A DNA stretch of 64,000 bases from Smallanthus sonchifolius (Eukaryota; Streptophyta; Magnoliopsida; Asterales; Asteraceae), in assembly GCA_023525975.1 (NCBI GenBank), contig JAKNSE010000037.1:3950501-4014500 (forward strand). The letters run 5' to 3'. The position numbers and the translations under genes were made by a program. Shown here piece by piece: positions 33,208 to 44,832 of this stretch (position 1 is the first letter of the stretch; each line of letters opens with the position of its first letter). The notes beneath the pieces were generated by a model. The model saw nothing but the letters and a program-made list of their open reading frames with translations, was not told the DNA's origin and ran no database searches.

Positions 33208-36200
33208 ATGGAAGGATCTGAGATTGAAGCCTACACTACTCGTTCACATGAGCTGGCGAACTTGTGTCCGCAAATGGTAACACCTCCCTACAAAAGGATT
33301 GAGAAATTCATTGATGGTTTGGTCCCGCAAATTCAGAGTATGGTGACATCTTCTAATCCTACTACAATCCAGCAAGCGATCAGGTTGGCTCACAGACTAA
33401 CAGATCAAGCAGTTATTCAGGGCATTCTACCCCCTAGAGGTGCGTTGTCAAAGACAAATGACAACAAAAGAAAGTTTGACAGTTCGTTCCCCAAAACCGC
33501 TCAATCAAATACACCTTCTCAGCAACAGCAACAGCAGCACCGTAAATTTGAACCATCAAAGAATAACAACAACCAGTCTAACTCTTATCAGCAAAGTCAG
33601 GGTTCTTATAATGGTAAGTACCCGAAGTGCAACAAATGCAATTTTCACCATCATGGAGCATGTGACCGGTACCGTTGCCAACGGTGTGGGAAAATGGGTC
33701 ATGCGGCCAAAGACTGTAGGGTAGACCTACAAAACAAACAGACACCACCTAGAGACGCACCCAAAGGCTGTTTTGAGTGCGGTAAAGAAGGGCATTTCAA
33801 GAAAAATTGCCCGCAGTTGAGGAGGAACGGAAACGGAAATGGTAATGGCAACAATCATCAGGGCGGAAACGGAAATGGAAATAATAACCAGGGTGGAAAC
33901 GGTAATAACAACGGGAATGGCGCAAAGGGCCGAGCATTTGTGATTGGATCGGGGGAAGCTAGGAATGATCGGAACGTTGTTAACGGTATGTTTCTCTTAA
34001 ACGATCATTTTGCTTCTGTACTTTTTGATTCTGGCGCCGTTAGAAGTTTTATTTCTAGAGAATTTAGTAGCCAATTAGAAATAAACCCAACTTTATTAGA
34101 ACATTATTATACCGTAGAGATAGCAGACGGTAAAGTAATCGAGGCAACCCACATTCTCGAGGGATGTAAATTAGAACTAGCTGGTCACAAACTCGACATC
34201 GATCTCATGCCAGTTACACTTGGCAGTTTTGACATAATTGTGGGCATGGATTGGTTGTCTGAAAACCAAGCCGAGATTATCTGTAGTGAGAAGATCGTTC
34301 GTATACCCCTTCCTAGTGGAGAAACCCTATCCGTCCAGGGCGAAAGAAGTGGTGCAGTGATGGGCATCATATCTTTCATGAAGGCGCAGAAGTGTTTGCG
34401 TAAGGGTCATACCGCAATACTAGCCCTTGTCACTGACAAGTCTACCGAGGAGAAAAAGTTAGAAGATATCCCTATCGTTCGTGAATTCCCAGAAGTATTT
34501 CCTGAAGACCTACCTGGTCTTCCACCTCATCGTCAGGTCGAATTTCAGATTGACCTAACACCCGGAGCAGCGCCTATTGCTCGAGCACCATATAGACTTG
34601 CACCAAGGGAATTGCAGGAGCTGTCCACACAACTGCAAGAGTTGTTGGATAAAGGTTTCATCCGACCTAGCTCATCGCCATGGGGAGCCCCAGTCCTTTT
34701 TGTCAAAAAGAAAGATGGGACTTTCCGCATGTGCATTGATTACAGAGAGTTAAACAAGGTAAAAGTCAAGAACCGCTACCCACTACCCCGTATTGACGAT
34801 CTATTCGACCAACTTCAAGGGTCAAGTTTCTACTCAAAAATCGATTTAAGATCTGGTTATCATCAGCTGAAGGTTCGATATGAAGATATATCCAAGACTG
34901 CATTCAGAACTCGGTACGGCCATTTTGAGTTTTTGGTCATGCCATTTGGATTAACCAACGCACCCGCGGTTTTCATGGACCTCATGAACCGTGTGTGTAA
35001 ACCGTACCTCGACCAGTTCGTCATTGTTTTCATTGTCGATATCCTCATATACTCTAAGAGTCGGGAAGAGCATGAGGAGCATCTGCGTTTGATCCTTGAA
35101 CTACTGAAACATGAACAGCTGTACGCAAAGTTTTCCAAATGCGATTTTTGGATTAGCGAGGTTCAATTTCTAGGACATGTGATCAATGAGAAAGGAATAC
35201 ATGTCGACCCAGCCAAAATAGAAGCCATCAAAAATTGGGCAGCACCAACAACTCCGACCGAAGTTCGGCAATTCTTAGGATTGGCCGGATACTACCATCG
35301 TTTTATCGAGGGATTTTCAAAGATTGCTCAACCTCTCACCTCCCTAACCCAAAAAGATAAACCCTATAATTGGAGCGAGACTCAAAAATCAGCATTCCAG
35401 CTACTGAAACAGAAACTATGTAGCGCACCCATCCTATCTCTGCCAGAGCGAACAGATGACTTCGTGGTGTATTGCGATGCATCTATCCAAGGTCTCGGTT
35501 GCGTGCTGATGCAACGCGACAAAGTTATTGCATACGCTTCTCGACAGTTAAAAATCCACGAAAAGAACTACACGACTCACGATTTGGAATTAGGAGCCGT
35601 GGTGTTTGCACTCAAGATATGGAGACATTACTTGTACGGTACCAAGTGCACCATCTACACCGATCACAAGAGTCTTCAGCATATTTTTGAGCAGAAAGAG
35701 TTGAATATGCGACAACGTCGTTGGATCGAGTTATTAAACGACTATGATTGTGCAATCAAGTACCACCCGGGCAAAGCTAATGTAGTGGCCGATACCCTAA
35801 GCAGAAAAGAAACCAAACCCCGACGAGTTAGAGCGTTACAACTCACTATTCATACGGGATTACCCGAACAGATCCGTAATGCCCAACTTGAAGCCTTAAA
35901 AGAGGAGAACTTATCGTTGGAATCCACTCGTGGTATGGAAAAACAACTTGAGGTTAAGTCAGATGGTATTCACTACTTCGTAGAACGAATTTGGATTCCA
36001 GTATACGGAAACTTAAGAGATCTAGTCATGGATGAAGCTCACAAATCCCGATATTCTATCCATCCGGGATCCGACAAGATGTATCACGATCTCAAAGTTT
36101 TGTATTGGTGGCCGAACATGAAAGCCGACATAGCCACCTACGTGAGCAAGTGTCTGACTTGTTCCAAAGTCAAGGTGGAGTACCAAAAGCCATCCGGATT

Positions 36201-37317
36201 ACTTCAGCAACCGGAAATTCCGATGTGGAAATGGGAGCAGATTTCCATGGATTTCATAACCAAATTACCCCGAACCCCATCAGGATGCGACACAATCTGG
36301 GTGATAGTGGATCGTCTAACCAAATCCGCTCATTTCCTTGCTATCAAGGAGACTGACAAAATGGAAAAGTTAACCCGCCTCTATCTTAAAGAAGTAGTAT
36401 CTCGACATGGAGTGCCAATCTCCATCATTTCCGATAGTGACGCCCGATTCACCACACACTTCTGGCAATCATTACAGAAAGCCCTAGGCACGCGCCTGGA
36501 TATGAGCACAGCTTATCATCCTCAAACAGATGGCCAGAGTGAGCGTACCATTCAAACCCTAGAAGATATGCTACGAGCTTGTGTGATCGATTTTAGTAAC
36601 AGTTGGGAGACTCGCTTGCCTTTAGTGGAATTCTCTTACAATAACAGCTATCATACTAGCATCAAAGCCGCACCGTTCGAGGCTTTGTACGGACGAAAGT
36701 GTAGATCACCATTTTGTTGGGCTGAAGTTGGAGATAGTCAACTTACTGGTCCTGAACTTGTGCACGAAACCTCAGAGAAAATAGTGCAAATCCGAAACCG
36801 TATGGCGGCAGCTCGTGACCGTCAAAAGAGTTATGCAGACAAACGCAGAAAACCGCTAGAATTCCAAGTGGGCGACAAAGTGTTATTAAAAGTCTCACCG
36901 TGGAAAGGTGTGATTCGTTTTGGGAAACGAGGAAAGTTAAACCCGCGATACGTTGGACCGTTCGAGATAGAGAAAAGGATCGGACCAGTAGCATATCAGT
37001 TGAACCTGCCAGATACACTCAATGGAGTGCATAATGTTTTTCATGTCTCAAACCTAAAGAAGTGCCTATCAGATGAGACGCTTGTAGTTCCACTCGAGGA
37101 CTTGGAAATTGATGAACAGCTACGTTTTATTGAGAAACCAGTTGAAATCATGGACCGAGAGGTCAAAACCCTCAAGCGCAGTAAGATACCTATTGTCAGA
37201 GTTCGTTGGAACTCGAAGCGTGGACCGGAGTTCACGTGGGAACGCGAGGATCAGATGATGAAAAAGTATCCTCACCTGTTCAAACATTCAACGGCAAACA
37301 CGGAAGGTACTAACTAA
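33208..37317 (+). CDS. pol: Element 3 gag C-terminus-pol polyprotein, 1369 aa
   Basis: Open from 33163 (after TAG 33160-33162); first ATG 33208. Order by residue: end of capsid (1-75), Q/N-rich linker, two intact CCHC knuckles (about 155-170 and 187-201), N/G-rich linker, protease with DSG (Asp 274), RT (about 430-660), RNase H (about 750-870), integrase with HHCC (about 945-990), catalytic Asp 1014, Asp 1076 and Glu near 1112, and a chromodomain-like tail (about 1307-1358). The RT catalytic motif is FIVD: the codon at 35035-35037 is GTC (Val 610), where relatives have GAC (Asp). This should abolish polymerisation. The protein would be made as one chain and cut by its protease. No stop or frameshift over 4.1 kb, which fits a recent insertion. 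Confidence 0.93.
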   Translation: MEGSEIEAYTTRSHELANLCPQMVTPPYKRIEKFIDGLVPQIQSMVTSSNPTTIQQAIRLAHRLTDQAVIQGILPPRGALSKTNDNKRKFDSSFPKTAQSNTPSQQQQQQHRKFEPSKNNNNQSNSYQQSQGSYNGKYPKCNKCNFHHHGACDRYRCQRCGKMGHAAKDCRVDLQNKQTPPRDAPKGCFECGKEGHFKKNCPQLRRNGNGNGNGNNHQGGNGNGNNNQGGNGNNNGNGAKGRAFVIGSGEARNDRNVVNGMFLLNDHFASVLFDSGAVRSFISREFSSQLEINPTLLEHYYTVEIADGKVIEATHILEGCKLELAGHKLDIDLMPVTLGSFDIIVGMDWLSENQAEIICSEKIVRIPLPSGETLSVQGERSGAVMGIISFMKAQKCLRKGHTAILALVTDKSTEEKKLEDIPIVREFPEVFPEDLPGLPPHRQVEFQIDLTPGAAPIARAPYRLAPRELQELSTQLQELLDKGFIRPSSSPWGAPVLFVKKKDGTFRMCIDYRELNKVKVKNRYPLPRIDDLFDQLQGSSFYSKIDLRSGYHQLKVRYEDISKTAFRTRYGHFEFLVMPFGLTNAPAVFMDLMNRVCKPYLDQFVIVFIVDILIYSKSREEHEEHLRLILELLKHEQLYAKFSKCDFWISEVQFLGHVINEKGIHVDPAKIEAIKNWAAPTTPTEVRQFLGLAGYYHRFIEGFSKIAQPLTSLTQKDKPYNWSETQKSAFQLLKQKLCSAPILSLPERTDDFVVYCDASIQGLGCVLMQRDKVIAYASRQLKIHEKNYTTHDLELGAVVFALKIWRHYLYGTKCTIYTDHKSLQHIFEQKELNMRQRRWIELLNDYDCAIKYHPGKANVVADTLSRKETKPRRVRALQLTIHTGLPEQIRNAQLEALKEENLSLESTRGMEKQLEVKSDGIHYFVERIWIPVYGNLRDLVMDEAHKSRYSIHPGSDKMYHDLKVLYWWPNMKADIATYVSKCLTCSKVKVEYQKPSGLLQQPEIPMWKWEQISMDFITKLPRTPSGCDTIWVIVDRLTKSAHFLAIKETDKMEKLTRLYLKEVVSRHGVPISIISDSDARFTTHFWQSLQKALGTRLDMSTAYHPQTDGQSERTIQTLEDMLRACVIDFSNSWETRLPLVEFSYNNSYHTSIKAAPFEALYGRKCRSPFCWAEVGDSQLTGPELVHETSEKIVQIRNRMAAARDRQKSYADKRRKPLEFQVGDKVLLKVSPWKGVIRFGKRGKLNPRYVGPFEIEKRIGPVAYQLNLPDTLNGVHNVFHVSNLKKCLSDETLVVPLEDLEIDEQLRFIEKPVEIMDREVKTLKRSKIPIVRVRWNSKRGPEFTWEREDQMMKKYPHLFKHSTANTEGTN

Positions 37318-37435
37318 ATTTCGAGACGAAATTCATTTCAACAAGGGGATGATGTGACAAACCTAAACTTTTTGTTTCAGACGTTACTGACTTTGCTTAA
37401 TTTTCGGGACGAAAATTCTTTCAACAAGGGGATGA
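37317..37435 (+). promoter_or_regulatory. Duplicated hairpin + polypurine tract (element 3)
   Basis: Hairpin AATTTCGAGACGAAATT at 37317-37333 and AATTTTCGGGACGAAAATT at 37399-37417, each followed by CAACAAGGGGATGATGTGACA. The outer 5' LTR starts TGTGACATCC right after AATTT, which matches the second boundary (37436). The first copy leads into a different LTR-like start, TGTGACAAACC. Confidence 0.8.
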
Positions 37436-39901
37436 TGTGACATCCGGCACTTTCAGGTTAACTCCGTTAACTCAAACCTCATTAGCTCAAACATTATTCA
37501 TTTCAAACTCCATTATCTCAGTTAGTTGCACGTACATTGCATTTAATCGCACACATCGGGTCGCACACGAGTCTAACCCGGAACGTTGGTGATTAATCGA
37601 ACATTAATATTACGAAAATTAATAATTTATATTTAATATAAATTATGAGTTTTTATGATTAATATGTGATTACGTGAATTATGTGAATATTACTGTTTTC
37701 ATATATGTTTATCGAATATTAACCGCATGCAATATTTTTATAAAAGTTGGAGTTTTTATAAAAATATAAATCGAAATTTATAATTATTAAATAGTTATTA
37801 TTTAATTAATTAGAGCCTATGGGCTTTAATTAAGCCTAAAGCCCAACTTAAAACCCATTAAGAAAAAGATAAGGATAAGTTTAAAAAAAAAAATTAATCT
37901 AAACCCTAACCCCCCACCCCATTGCCGTCGCACCCTCACCCATCACCCTCTCTCTCGACCGAAACTTCAAGGCAACAAAAGGACCCCCGTTCGATCTCCG
38001 ATCTTGCAATTGAACGCGTATTTGGACTCCTCTCGACGTTTCTAACATTCCTACGTAAGTCGTTTCGTTCAATTCCGTCACTTTTTGATCCCTAAATTTT
38101 AGATCAAACCCTAGTTCATCCAAACATGAATTTTTATAATAAAAATGTTAACTTTGTTATTGTTTTGCACGTATTTGATGATTTTATGGTTAATTGCAAA
38201 ACCCTAGATCCATGTGATTAGTAACGTGTTAAATATTGGAAGATTTTGATTATGTGATGTTTAGAAATCGCATGCTAGACATGAATTATGATTAATAAAG
38301 TTGTAATTATATTAGTTGAAAGTTCTATGATTGATTTGACGTGCTAATTTTGTGAATTGAGCGTGTAATGGACAAGTTACTAAAAGAGGAAACTTTTTAG
38401 GTTTTCTAACTTGCATACTAGACATGATTAGGATGATGTGATGATGGTTATGAGCTACTTGATACATGTTTAGATGATTGGTGAAATCAGATTTTGAATA
38501 CATAACCCGGTTTTACAAACTTTCCAAATAAGAAAACTTTAATTGTTAAAAATGGTTAAAACTTGCTATTTAGACATGCTTGATATGGTTTGATGATTGG
38601 TACATGATAGATAGGACATAATAACTTGTTGTAACGTGTTAGGTGTTTGAAATCACGCATGCTAGTCATAACTTGCTATTTTTGGAAACTTTCTATTTAT
38701 AGAAACCTGCTATTTTTGGAAACTTTCTATTTATAGAAACCTGCTATTTTTGGAAACTTGCTATCTTGTTAGAACAAATAGGATTTGTTGCTAAGTGTTA
38801 CAGAATGATCATTTGTGTATAATATAGAAGTATTATACTGAACAAACATTTAATTATTAAACGAGTCACCAACGGGTCGTCAGGTCAAACTTGGTCAAAC
38901 TTGGTCAAACTTAGTCAAACTTGGTCAAACTTAGTCAAACTTGGTCAAACATGAGTCAAACTTACAAACTCTTTTCAAACACTTAAACAATGGGATTGTT
39001 TGGATACTTAGGGTTCGTATCATCTTGCACAAACACACACTAATAAACCGGTGTTTATAGGTGGCAGTTAGTCGTCAAGCATTCTAAGTTCGCTTACTTT
39101 CGCACATACTCTAAGGTGAGTTTCACGGCCCCTTTTCTTACGTTTTAAACTTTGGGGGAGAAAACATGGGTACGAACATTTAGATTATTCATTTCTTTTA
39201 TATCACTTGTGTACTAAGCGCAAACATATCGTGAAAGTCCTTACTTATCGAACCGTTAGTATATGGGTTAGCGAGGTAATCTTGAGTAGTACTACTGGGC
39301 ATTGACAAGCCCCACCCGCGTTAGTCGCGCTAACACGACGGGAAGTCGAACGGGTGTAACATTGACCTAAACATTTACCATTGATTACGATAGTCATGGT
39401 AGGAGGCAGTTCAAACATACAAACAGTCAGCTTCGGTGTCGAAACGCTTTAGTAACATGTACTAGGTTAGCTACCTATGATATATTTGTAAATGGTATTA
39501 TCTAGTAAACTTTTCTAACATTTGAAACCTGTGAACTCACCAACCTAGTGTTGACACGTTTTAGCATGTTTTCTCAGGTCAATAAGGTACAAGCACAAGC
39601 TAAGGCATGCATGCATACGAAGTCTATCATTTTACAAACTCAAGAACTATTTATTTCAATTATTGTCGCATTGTTTATTTTTGGAGCAACTATTTTGGCG
39701 CATGCCTTTCATTTAACTTTTCGCTTCCGCAGTCTTACATTAAAACAGTGTTTTCATTTCTAGTGTTGCATCGTGACTATGAGCAATACTAGTGGTTTTC
39801 TTAAACTCATATAGAGTCGTTCGAAGTAACTAATGACTGAGATCCTGGTATGTCACGCTCCTAACGGTAAAACTCCGTTAGTGGATTTTGGGGGTGTGAC
39901 A
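37436..39901 (+). repeat. Element 3 3' LTR
   Basis: 2466 bp copy of 29861-32361, shorter mainly because one 34-bp repeat unit is missing. Ends GGTGTGACA followed by AATTT. Includes intron 39116-39577 and the three-way-junction motif 39313-39356. Confidence 0.95.
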
Positions 39902-40676
39902 AATTTACCACAACAAGTGTCGGATTAATGGAGATCGGCTAGAACAGGTGTCGACGGCAACTGGGTTGATCTACGACGGCTTCTGCAGTGATTTCGATTC
40001 GTCCGGTGTGTGTAATTGCTCTAATGATGATCGAATGAAGTGCGCAGAGTGCTAGATTGTGAGATTATCACACGAATTCGTCGAATTTGATTGTCTACCA
40101 TGAACGTGTCGACGGTTATGACTTGAATTATCATTATTAGGTTTAATTCGACTTAATGTCGATGATTAGGGGTTTAAAGACGAACGTTAAAGTTGTTAAT
40201 GTCTAATTCGGTTATTAATTTGGACGAATTTCAGTTATCACTCGTGGATTTGGATCAAAGAATGCACGGTTTGACTTTTGAAAGTCAACGAAATCAAAAT
40301 TAGCTTAATTACAGAAGTAGTCCCTGAGGTTTCATGTTCTTGAGTTTAGACAATGGCAGAATTGGTCCTTCAAGTTTGGATGGAGTTAGGACCTGGTTAG
40401 TTTGACTTTCAAAGTTAACAGAAACAAGATTTTGACTTTAAAAAGTCAACATAATAGTTTAAGGGTATTACACAACTAGTCCCTGGAGTTTAAGTTTGGA
40501 TTATTGACAGAATTAGTCCCTAAAGTTTGAGTTAAGTTAATTAGGTTAACTTTAACTAGATTTTGTTAACGGAGTTAACTGGAAAAGTCCGGATTGTCAC
40601 ATCATCCCCTAGTTGAAAGAATTTTCGTCCCGAAAATTAAATAAATAAAAAAAAATTCCCGGGGTATCACAGTTTC

Positions 40677-41087
40677 TGAACACGGGTTGTGATAGTGGTT
40701 GTTGGATTTGGGTGCTGGTTGGTTCTGGTTTTGTGGAGGAGGCGGTTGGTTGTGATTTGGTGGAATTTGTGGTTGTTGGTTTTGAGGTGGGTTTGGTTGG
40801 TTTTGTGGTTGGTTAGGAAATAGTAGATCTAGTAGAGGTGGAATAGGTGGGTTTTGTTCCCCACCTTGATTAGGTTATTAGTTTACCGGATGGTTCTGTG
40901 ACATTCTCACAGATGGACTGTCAAGCTTTTCAAGTATTGTTTGAACTGTTCCTGTAATTTTTCTGTTAGCTCTTGCTGCTCTTTCTATTTCTGAATCAAA
41001 AAGCAACGGTGATGTTCTTCCTGAGCGCCTAGTATGCATAAAACTGTCCCTGCATACGTAAGCACAAAAATTAGTAGTACTGAACAA
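40677..41087 (-). pseudogene. gag: Athila gag, N-terminal part
   Basis: Minus strand: after a short leader with a possible acceptor (ACGTATGCAG) the reading HTRRSGRTSPLLFDSEIERAAR (two overlapping blocks) matches the usual start of Athila gag. It reaches a stop near 40878, then a Pro/Asn/Gln-rich linker (40690-40860) reads on to the element 2 insertion point. gag resumes at 19389. Confidence 0.8.
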
Positions 41088-41120
41088 AATAAATCAAAAA
41101 TAGCACTTTGCGCACAAGTT

Positions 41121-41137
41121 CCCCGGCAACGGCGCCA
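41121..41137 (-). other. Primer binding site, tRNA-Asp (Athila)
   Basis: The minus strand reads TGGCGCCGTTGCCGGGG, complementary to the 3' end of plant tRNA-Asp, the usual Athila primer. It lies 3 nt after the LTR terminus ATCA. Confidence 0.92.
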
Positions 41138-41140
41138 TTT

Positions 41141-42246
41141 TGATCGCGGTGTCAAGTTCAATAAAAAATATTTATAAAATTCACTACTTAGCTACCTTAA
41201 ACTGTAGATAGGGAAGTAGGGTTGTCGAATCCACAGGGAACACGTGGAGAATGCTATTTAAACTAAACTGATTCAATTACTACTAAAGTTCTAAACTTTA
41301 TTAATTAGAAGACTTGAAATTATAAAAAGCAATTAACTTTGATTTGTAAAAACAATTGGAGAAAGACGGACCACTCCGGGATTCAGATTTAGCAAAGCAC
41401 ACGCACAATTTCAGTTTCAAATCAGATCAGAGATTACATAGACATAATCTTGTTTAACTGTTTAACCCAATCACACAATAGTCAATTTATTCACAAAATC
41501 AGATTATTCCCGATGCAAGAAAACCAAGAAATGATGATAGATGCGATAAATAAACATGCAATTGTTCATAAATCAAACACACAATTGAATTCAAAGAACT
41601 TAACAGGTTCACAAAACTTCAATCCAAACTGATCACCAACTAAAATCATACACATACAAGCAGAAATCGTTCACCCAGAGGGATCACGAAAGCGTTTAGC
41701 CGCTCATGATTGTCGAAAACATTAAAGGTCTAAACTTTAAACTTACAAGCATTCAAAATTAAGAACAACTGGCCAAACAAGCTCTGGAATCGCCTTAGGG
41801 AAGCTCTGGAACGGCAAGGAAGAAGGTAATTCAAGAATGGGAGTCACAATGGCTTTATAATTGAAATTAGGTCAAAACTGTTGTAATAAGCTTTCTTCGC
41901 GTGTCGCGAACTTCCATCCTCAGTTCTTCGCGTGGTGCGAAGAACAAAATAGTCGCGGCCCATCTTCAAGCCCCTCGCGTACCGCGAACTTCTTCACCAG
42001 GATCTTCGTGTGGCGCGAAGATCCAACTTTCCAAGATTTTTACTTTTGATATTTGACTTCTCTTCCTTTAACCTCTCGGACTTCGTGCTTTCTTATCAAC
42101 GACTCGTAAAATTCCGCTCTTTAGCACATTTAACCTCTATCACACCAAACTACAAAATACCCATAAAACTGACTCGATAAACCCTCTTAAACTATTAAAA
42201 CGTACAAAACTTGACTCTTATACACAGGATATTTAACCCTACATCA
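41141..42246 (-). repeat. Athila 5' LTR
   Basis: The minus strand begins TGATGTAGGG (42246) and ends CCGCGATCA (41141), giving TGAT/ATCA termini and 1106 bp. The GATAGGGAAGTAGGG and GAATCCACAGGGAAC block (41207-41250) is typical of Athila LTR ends. It also carries four CG-rich palindromes (41894-42023). No partner LTR is in the window. Confidence 0.7.
41894..42023 (-). repeat. Four CG-rich palindromes in the Athila LTR
   Basis: Near-palindromes at 41894-41911, 41923-41944, 41973-41988 and 42001-42023 share a core like TTCGCG...CGCGAA. The arms differ but stay complementary, e.g. TTCTTCGCG/TGCGAAGAA and GATCTTCG/CGAAGATC. Spacing is about 30-50 bp. Confidence 0.75.
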
Positions 42247-42265
42247 CTATCGCACAATACTCGTG
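42247..42265 (-). pseudogene. Short LINE RT remnant between Athila and LTR F
   Basis: On the minus strand, after one TCGTG copy is removed, this continues the LINE reading at 61531 (RWRATT then RVLCD), a motif common in plant LINE RT relics. It shows that LTR F and the Athila element both landed in one LINE copy. Confidence 0.65.
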
Positions 42266-42400
42266 TGTCACACCCCAACTGACGGCGGATTAGACGTCGG
42301 GGCGGACGCAATTGTTCAAAAGCACAAGGTTGACTATTAAAGTTCAAAAATAGTTGTTCTCTGATTAGCCTTCTCATCGCATCTTTTTTCTCTGGTTTCC

Positions 42401-44832
42401 ATGCCGAGGAAGAAGGGCCCGCCACCGTCCGCCCTGCCTACCCGACGATCTACTTGGGGAGTCTCAAAACCAGCCTCTACTACGGAAGGGGAGGAATTAG
42501 AGGCTCTTGTGGGGTTAGAGGTTTCTCAGGAAGGGTCGCGTTCATCTACTCCACCGCCTCTTTCGGTGCTCGATCCGGACTTTTGCAAAATGAATAAGGA
42601 AGTTTCTGCCTTCCCGAGTGTTACGGCGTCATTGGATGCCTCGGAACATCATATGAATATGGGTAATCAATCTGGTTCTGGAAAGACGTCGACTGGTGAT
42701 GGAGGGACCCTTTCCGAAAAAACGGGTGTCGCCGGAAAAACGGGTTTGGCTGGTGATGAAAATTTTGTTGGTTTGTCGGAGTCGGATTCATCTGGATCTC
42801 CGGGGGTGCAATCTACGAAGGATTTGGGTTCTTCGGAGGGTCTTGCTGGATTGGGGTCTGCCGAAAAAACGCTTGCCACCCCTCCGGTAACACCGCTATT
42901 TTCACCGGAATTTAAAGCTATGATCTTGGCCAGGAATTATTCGAATTCGGTGTTTAAACCACGTGAACCTTCGGGTAGGGAGATTAAGTCGGGTCATGGT
43001 CTGTGGGGTGGGACGGCATCGAGCCAAGAATTGTCGGATGGGTTTGGGGCTACGAACATGCAAGGGGATGAGGACTTGAGTAGACCACATGTTGCTTCAG
43101 AGGGATTGGTGACTGATTCTCTTGATTTGCATGTTTCTTCAGATGTGCAGGCTCACGTGGAAGAGGAGGATCTAGGGAACCACTTGCATGATAATTTGGG
43201 CCATGTGCATGCTAATGAGGGGAAGGAGCAAGGTTCTTCTTTGGATGGGCATGTGCAAAGTGATAGGGGGGAGGTGCCTGTGCAAACTCATGTGAGTGAG
43301 AGGGTGTAACTAGGTTCTGTGGAGGATGGTGGAAACCTGAGTGAATCGGGTGGGGAGATGCATGTGCATGAGATTGGTACTATTGGAAGCAAAACAGAGA
43401 CTAAAAAAAAGGTGCATTTTCACCCTTTTGACTATACGGATATTTTGAAACTGGATGATACTACTTCCGAGTATGACCCGATTAGGGGTACAAAGTTTGG
43501 AATAAGTCTTTATTTCAAAAGTTGGTGAATGGGGAGGGAGTTGACGATGTCGAAACCCGGTTACTTTATCATCCTCCTAGTTTGGATGACAAGGGTGAAC
43601 CAATTGTTACTCTTGATGCTCGTTTTATGGCGAAGAGTATGGAAGCTCATCATCTGCAACTGTATGGTTACTTTATTGGAGCTAATTTGCCTTTTTATGT
43701 TGTTCGGGAGAACTTAATAAAAATGTGGCACAAATATGGTCTTAAGTCTATTCATGTCAAAAAATGAGGGTTTTATTTCTTTAAATTTGATACGGATGAT
43801 GGACTGCTACAAGTGCTAGAGAGGAACCCTTGGTTAGTGGAGAACATCCCATTAGTCCTTCAATTATGGGAACCGGATACAGTGATAACAAAACCGAATC
43901 CAAAATCTGTTCCGGTTTGGGTGGCTATAAAGGACCTTCCTCTATGCCTTTGGAATGGTGGTAATATTGGGCAAATTATAAGTTGTGTTGGTAAGCCCCT
44001 AAGGCTTGATCACTCAATCTATGTAAGATGTGAAAATAAAGAGGGGCCTATGAATTATGCTAGGGTGCTTGTGGATGCTTTTGATGCTAATGGACTACCA
44101 GACCGGGTTAAAGTTCAATTCCCACCTCGCGGAGTGCTGCCGGGTAAGACTACTTATCTTGAGTTATCATATAGGTGGAAACCTCTCTGTTGCACTACAT
44201 GTGGTGTCTTTGGGCATGATAAAATGGAACATGAAATACCCGTTAAAGTGGTTGGTATTCAAGACACTTTGGTCGTGGATAATGAGAAAATTGCAAATGT
44301 GGAGCCTATTGTGGAAAATAAAAAAGATGGAAATGTATATGATGACGGATTTACGGTTGTTAGGAACAAAGAGAAAAAGTTTGGAAAAGGAATTAGGGTT
44401 GGTGGACAAGCGACTCGGAAGCCCAAAGGAGGGGGAGTTGGTTTGCAAGGACAAGCCCATTCAATTGGGGCTAGCTCTTCACGACAACAAGCCCATCATT
44501 AGGGTCCTGGCCCATCTCGACTGTCTCGGCCCACTGGGTCAGGCCGAGATGCGGTTGGGAATACATGGCCATCGGCCCATTCGGTTCATGCAACTCGGCC
44601 TCAGGCCCAACACACTAAACCAAGTTTTCGTGAGGTGGACTTCCCGCCGTTAGTTCCTAAACCATGTGGAGGTGGATTTGGTGTTAAACCGACAAGTGTC
44701 ACTAACAGGTTTGATGGTTTACAGAATTTGAATGATATGGAAACCAATATGGATGGTCAAGAGGATGCTAGTGAGGAGGTGGAGTCAGAAATGGATGGAA
44801 CAAGTCAACTCATGGCACCGGATAATAGATAG
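42401..44832 (+). pseudogene. LINE ORF1 (DUF4283 + zinc-knuckle type), broken
   Basis: ATG at 42401 (MPRKKGPPP...) opens a 302-residue low-complexity Ser/Gly/Glu part ending at TAA 43307-43309; reading continues in frame to about 43525. A frameshift then leads into a DUF4283-like domain (43570-44180; a GYFIGANLPFYVVRENL start, WVAIKDLPLCLW and IGKP-like IISCVGKPLRLD motifs) with TGA at 43765-43767. A CX2C...H knuckle follows (CCTTCGVFGHD), with its last Cys lost. A basic tail has TAG at 44500-44502 and ends at TAG 44830-44832. ORF1 proteins of this type bind LINE RNA as a ribonucleoprotein. Confidence 0.8.

Larger units (their letters stand above)
29861..39901 (+). mobile_element. Tekay-type gypsy element 3, young, nearly intact frame
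   Basis: LTRs 29861-32361 and 37436-39901 start TGTGACATCC and end GGGTGTGACA, flanked by AATTT at 29856-29860 and 39902-39906. Inserted in the 5' LTR of element 2, so it is younger than that element. LTRs differ by about 1% by eye. One uninterrupted 1369-residue pol frame is present. Lesions: primer site mismatch, missing capsid half, RT motif FIVD. Confidence 0.95.
19395..40671 (-). mobile_element. Tekay-type gypsy element 2, full length, defective
   Basis: Minus-strand element: 5' LTR at right (27645-40671, itself split by element 3), internal region 22386-27644, 3' LTR at left (19395-22385). The target duplication is GTTTC at 19390-19394 and 40672-40676. These duplications fix the LTR start (minus strand) as TGTGATACCCCGGG, upstream of a second hairpin-polypurine copy. 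By eye the LTR copies differ by only about 1% plus a 10-bp indel, yet pol carries many lesions. Inserted into Athila gag. Confidence 0.93.
27645..40671 (-). repeat. Element 2 5' LTR, split by element 3
   Basis: LTR sequence at 27645-29860 continues at 39907-40671 once element 3 and one AATTT copy are removed. The undisturbed 3' LTR (21611-21640) shows the original uninterrupted order. Net length about 2981 bp. It carries the leader intron (27922-28546), hairpin array, three-way junction (28147-28190) and tRNA-like cassette. Confidence 0.92.
18341..42246 (-). mobile_element. Athila-type gypsy element E (5' part only, interrupted)
   Basis: On the minus strand: 5' LTR 41141-42246, a tRNA-Asp primer site, a gag start (41087 downward), then the element 2 insertion (duplication GTTTC at 19390-19394 and 40672-40676), and gag continuing to about 18341. 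There gag ends against LTR D; pol and 3' LTR are absent. It was inserted in a LINE RT relic, whose last bases are at 42247-42265. Confidence 0.85.
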
